A stretch of DNA of 6,868 bases from Boseongicola sp. (lineage in GTDB: Bacteria > Pseudomonadota > Alphaproteobacteria > Rhodobacterales > Rhodobacteraceae): the NCBI GenBank assembly GCA_013042895.1, contig JABDPD010000447.1:1-6868 (forward strand). The letters are read 5' to 3'. How positions within the stretch are numbered: position 1 is the first letter of the stretch; every line of letters starts with the position of its first letter. Below are positions 5,122 to 6,868 of this stretch, one piece after another. Made by a program: the position numbers and the translations under genes. Below the pieces are notes generated by a model. The model saw nothing but the letters and a program-made list of their open reading frames with translations, was not told the DNA's origin and did no database searches.

Positions 5122-6614
5122 TTTTTCTTTCCGAAGCCGGAAAGACCGGGGGGCAGGGCTGCGCCACCGCCCATGCCCGGAAAGCCGCCGCCCAATCTGC
5201 CCATTTGCGCCTGCGCGGCATCGATTTCGGCCTGACTTGGCATGCCGCCGGGGGGCATTCCGCCTTTACCACCGAGCATCGAGCCCATCTGACGCATCAT
5301 GCCTTTTTTGCCCATTTTCCCCATCTTCTTCATCATGTCCGACATTTGGCGGTGCATTTTCAGAAGTTTGTTGAGGTCGGAAACCTGCAAGCCGGCGCCT
5401 GCGGCGATGCGCTTTTTGCGGCTGGCTTGCAGGAGGGCAGGGTTGGCGCGCTCTTTCTTGGTCATTGACTGAATGAGGGCGATCTGGCGTTTGAGGACTT
5501 TGTCGTCCATGCCCGCTTCAGCCATCTGGTTTTTCATTTTGCCCATGCCGGGCATCATGCCCATGATGCCTTCCATACCGCCCATTTTGAGCATTTGCTC
5601 AAGCTGGCTGCGCAGGTCGTTCATGTTGAACTGACCTTTCTGGAAGCGCTTCATCATGCGCTCGGCCTGTTCGGCCTCAATGGTTTCCTGAGCCTTCTCA
5701 ACGAGGGCTACGATGTCGCCCATACCGAGGATGCGACCGGCGATGCGGTCGGGCTCGAAGGTCTCGATGGCGTCCATCTTTTCGCCGAGGCCGACGAAAC
5801 GGATGGGTTTGCCGGTAACGGCGCGCATCGAGAGGGCTGCACCGCCGCGGCCGTCGCCGTCCATGCGGGTGAGGACGACGCCGGACACGCCGATTTTGTC
5901 GTCAAATTCTGTGGCGACGTTTACGGCATCCTGACCTGTGAGGCCATCGACAACGAGGAGTGTTTCACGTGGTTCGGCGACGTCGCGGACTGCGGCGGCC
6001 TGGGCGATCAGTTCCTGATCGATGTGGAGGCGACCGGCGGTGTCGAGCATGTAGACGTCATAGCCGCCCAAGCTGGCTTGGGTCTTGGCGCGTTTGGCGA
6101 TCGCGACCGGGTCTTCGCCTTTGACGATGGGCAGCGTGTCGACACCGATCTGGTTGCCGAGGATCGCGAGTTGTTCCATCGCGGCCGGGCGATTGGTGTC
6201 GAGGGATGCCATGAGGACGCGTTTGCCGTCGCGGTCTTTCATGCGTTTGGCGAGTTTGGCGGTGGTGGTTGTTTTACCAGAGCCCTGCAGGCCGACCATG
6301 AGGATCGGCGCGGGCGGGTTGTCGATTTTCAGTGCGCCGGGGTCTTCGTCGCCTTTCAGTACGTGGACAAGTTCGTCGTGGACGATCTTGACGACCTGCT
6401 GGCCGGGTGTGACGGATTTAGTCACGGCCTGGCCGGTGGCTTTTTCTTGGACAGCTTTGACGAAGTCGCGGGCGACGGGCAGCGACACGTCGGCTTCCAG
6501 CAGGGCGACGCGCACTTCGCGCAGGGCGGTTTTGACGTCGTCTTCGGACAACGCGCCTTGTTTTGTCAGACGATCAAATACGCCAGAGAGGCGATCTGAG
6601 AGATTTTCAAACAT
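5118..6614 (-). CDS. ffh: Signal recognition particle protein Ffh (SRP54)
   Basis: Ffh binds signal sequences of nascent membrane proteins and, with the SRP RNA and FtsY, delivers ribosomes to the Sec translocon. The 498 residues show the N domain (1-95, with the ALLEADVSL motif at 37-45), the GTPase G domain with G1 GLQGSGKTT (108-116), G2 DTNRPAA (139-145), G3 DTAGR (191-195), G4 TRMD (249-252) and G5 GLGEK (275-279), then the methionine-rich M domain from about 310. The M domain carries MMGMMPGMGK-type finger-loop sequence near 350-360 and the RNA-binding segment SMTKKERANPALL (383-395). Beyond about residue 441 comes a low-complexity Gly/Met/Pro tail ending FGKKK, which makes the protein longer than the 453 residues of E. 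coli. Start: ATG at 6614 with AAGGGG at 6623-6628, 8 bases away. It is the first clear gene of the block and its stop overlaps GNAT B. Confidence 0.98.
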   Translation of the reverse strand: MFENLSDRLSGVFDRLTKQGALSEDDVKTALREVRVALLEADVSLPVARDFVKAVQEKATGQAVTKSVTPGQQVVKIVHDELVHVLKGDEDPGALKIDNPPAPILMVGLQGSGKTTTTAKLAKRMKDRDGKRVLMASLDTNRPAAMEQLAILGNQIGVDTLPIVKGEDPVAIAKRAKTQASLGGYDVYMLDTAGRLHIDQELIAQAAAVRDVAEPRETLLVVDGLTGQDAVNVATEFDDKIGVSGVVLTRMDGDGRGGAALSMRAVTGKPIRFVGLGEKMDAIETFEPDRIAGRILGMGDIVALVEKAQETIEAEQAERMMKRFQKGQFNMNDLRSQLEQMLKMGGMEGIMGMMPGMGKMKNQMAEAGMDDKVLKRQIALIQSMTKKERANPALLQASRKKRIAAGAGLQVSDLNKLLKMHRQMSDMMKKMGKMGKKGMMRQMGSMLGGKGGMPPGGMPSQAEIDAAQAQMGRLGGGFPGMGGGAALPPGLSGFGKKK

Positions 6615-6649
6615 ACGCGCGGCCCCTTAGCCTGTTGATTCATGACCCG

Positions 6650-6678
6650 CACATATGCACTGGCCCGTTAAACGCCAA
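6650..6678 (-). promoter_or_regulatory. Candidate promoter for the ffh operon
   Basis: On the - strand TTGGCG (6678-6673) and TATGTG (6655-6650) are 17 bases apart; they match the sigma-70 consensus at 4 and 3 of 6 positions. Transcription would start near 6643 and give a short leader of about 30 nt carrying the AAGGGG ribosome binding site. It lies directly downstream of a strong hairpin, as expected if that hairpin closes off an upstream transcript. The match is modest. Confidence 0.35.
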
Positions 6679-6679
6679 A

Positions 6680-6752
6680 CGCCCCCATGGGCGCAACGCG
6701 CTGATGGGGGGCGATCCCTGTGAACAGGGACCGGGAGAATTAGTGCTCCCGG
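6680..6752. other. Cluster of three inverted repeats upstream of ffh
   Basis: Three adjacent hairpins fill 73 bases. Written on the + strand: CGCCCCCAT (6680-6688) with ATGGGGGGCG (6704-6713), one bulged G and a GC-rich loop; TCCCTG-TGAA-CAGGGA (6715-6730), a perfect 6-bp stem with a tetraloop; and CCGGGAG (6731-6737) with CTCCCGG (6746-6752), a perfect 7-bp stem with an 8-base loop. On the - strand the last one to be transcribed is followed by TTTGGCGTTT, a weak T tract, so it may end an upstream transcript. The signal recognition particle RNA consensus (GGAAGGAAGCAGCC) is not present. Whether this is a terminator region, a small RNA or simply a stable 3' untranslated end cannot be settled here. 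Confidence 0.5.
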
Positions 6753-6765
6753 AGGTTGGGGGTGA

Positions 6766-6868
6766 TTACGGCGCGCGGTGGCTGGAGTCAAGCTTGGCGT
6801 GGCCAAGCCAGTGGTTGATGGCTTCTACGATATCGGCGGAACGAGACATGTTGGAGTAAGCTGTGACC
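6766..6868 (-). CDS. Short unidentified reading frame running off the window edge
   Basis: On the - strand the frame is open from the window edge to a TAA at 6766-6768. From the only ATG (6849) it encodes 27 residues starting MSRSADIVEAINHWLGHAKL; six further codons are open before it. There is no ribosome binding site in front of that ATG, so if the frame is real it is more likely the C-terminal end of a gene that starts outside the window. The piece HWLGHAKLDSS loosely recalls the LGH box of tyrosine recombinases, but the catalytic tyrosine expected nine residues later is absent. It could equally be chance. The hairpin cluster begins 13 bases after its stop, which fits a 3' end. Confidence 0.25.
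   Translation of the reverse strand, partial: VTAYSNMSRSADIVEAINHWLGHAKLDSSHRAP

Noticed and set aside
5595..6599. Long + strand open frame of 334 codons
   Set aside because: It is the antisense shadow of ffh; high GC codon bias keeps the opposite strand open. No ribosome binding site or family signature was seen.
6641..6643. Upstream ATG before ffh on the - strand
   Set aside because: It is out of frame with ffh, has no ribosome binding site and would overlap into ffh; it is probably chance.
6615..6868. SRP RNA gene (ffs) next to ffh
   Set aside because: I looked for the conserved GGAAGGAAGCAGCC-type core on both strands and did not find it.
6853..6868. Divergent + strand gene starting at GTG 6863 with GGAG at 6853
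   Set aside because: The spacing is acceptable, but only two codons are visible before the window ends, so no gene can be supported.

Overview
The window looks like a chromosomal housekeeping locus of an alphaproteobacterium, most likely Rhodobacterales (Roseobacter group). The reasons are the moderately high GC content, the cysteine-free L31, the S16 with an Ala/Glu-rich tail, and the gene order ffh, two GNAT acetyltransferases, chorismate mutase, rpsP, rimM, trmD, rplS, rpmE. The taxonomic call is inference from sequence style and gene order; no database search was run.

Layout. Positions 1-1032 (+ strand) hold the 3' part of a gene for a winged-helix DNA-binding domain fused to an alpha/beta hydrolase; its 5' end lies outside the window. 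It converges on the main gene block, and a hairpin terminator at about 1042-1070 separates them. Everything from 1093 to 6614 is on the - strand, transcribed right to left: ffh (6614-5118), GNAT B (5121-4585), GNAT A (4588-4016), chorismate mutase (4019-3723), rpsP (3704-3312), rimM (3286-2780), trmD (2783-1971), a 266-bp gap with a probable promoter and a foldable leader, then rplS (1704-1327) and rpmE (1314-1093). Upstream of ffh (6615-6868) are a ribosome binding site, a candidate promoter, three consecutive hairpins and a short unidentified - strand reading frame at the window edge.

How it works together. Ffh delivers nascent membrane proteins through the signal recognition particle. S16, L19 and L31 are ribosomal proteins, RimM matures the 30S subunit, and TrmD makes m1G37 in tRNA to keep the reading frame. 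Chorismate mutase feeds Phe/Tyr synthesis. The two RimJ/RimL-like acetyltransferases have unknown substrates. Four junctions (ffh/GNAT B, GNAT B/GNAT A, GNAT A/chorismate mutase, rimM/trmD) are 4-base stop/start overlaps, and the rplS stop touches the rpmE ribosome binding site, so translational coupling along the block is likely.

No mobile element, CRISPR array, tRNA or rRNA was seen, and no clearly novel system. The points most worth checking are the rplS leader, the hairpin cluster before ffh, the GNAT pair in a translation operon, and the Glu at the usual catalytic Asp position of TrmD.
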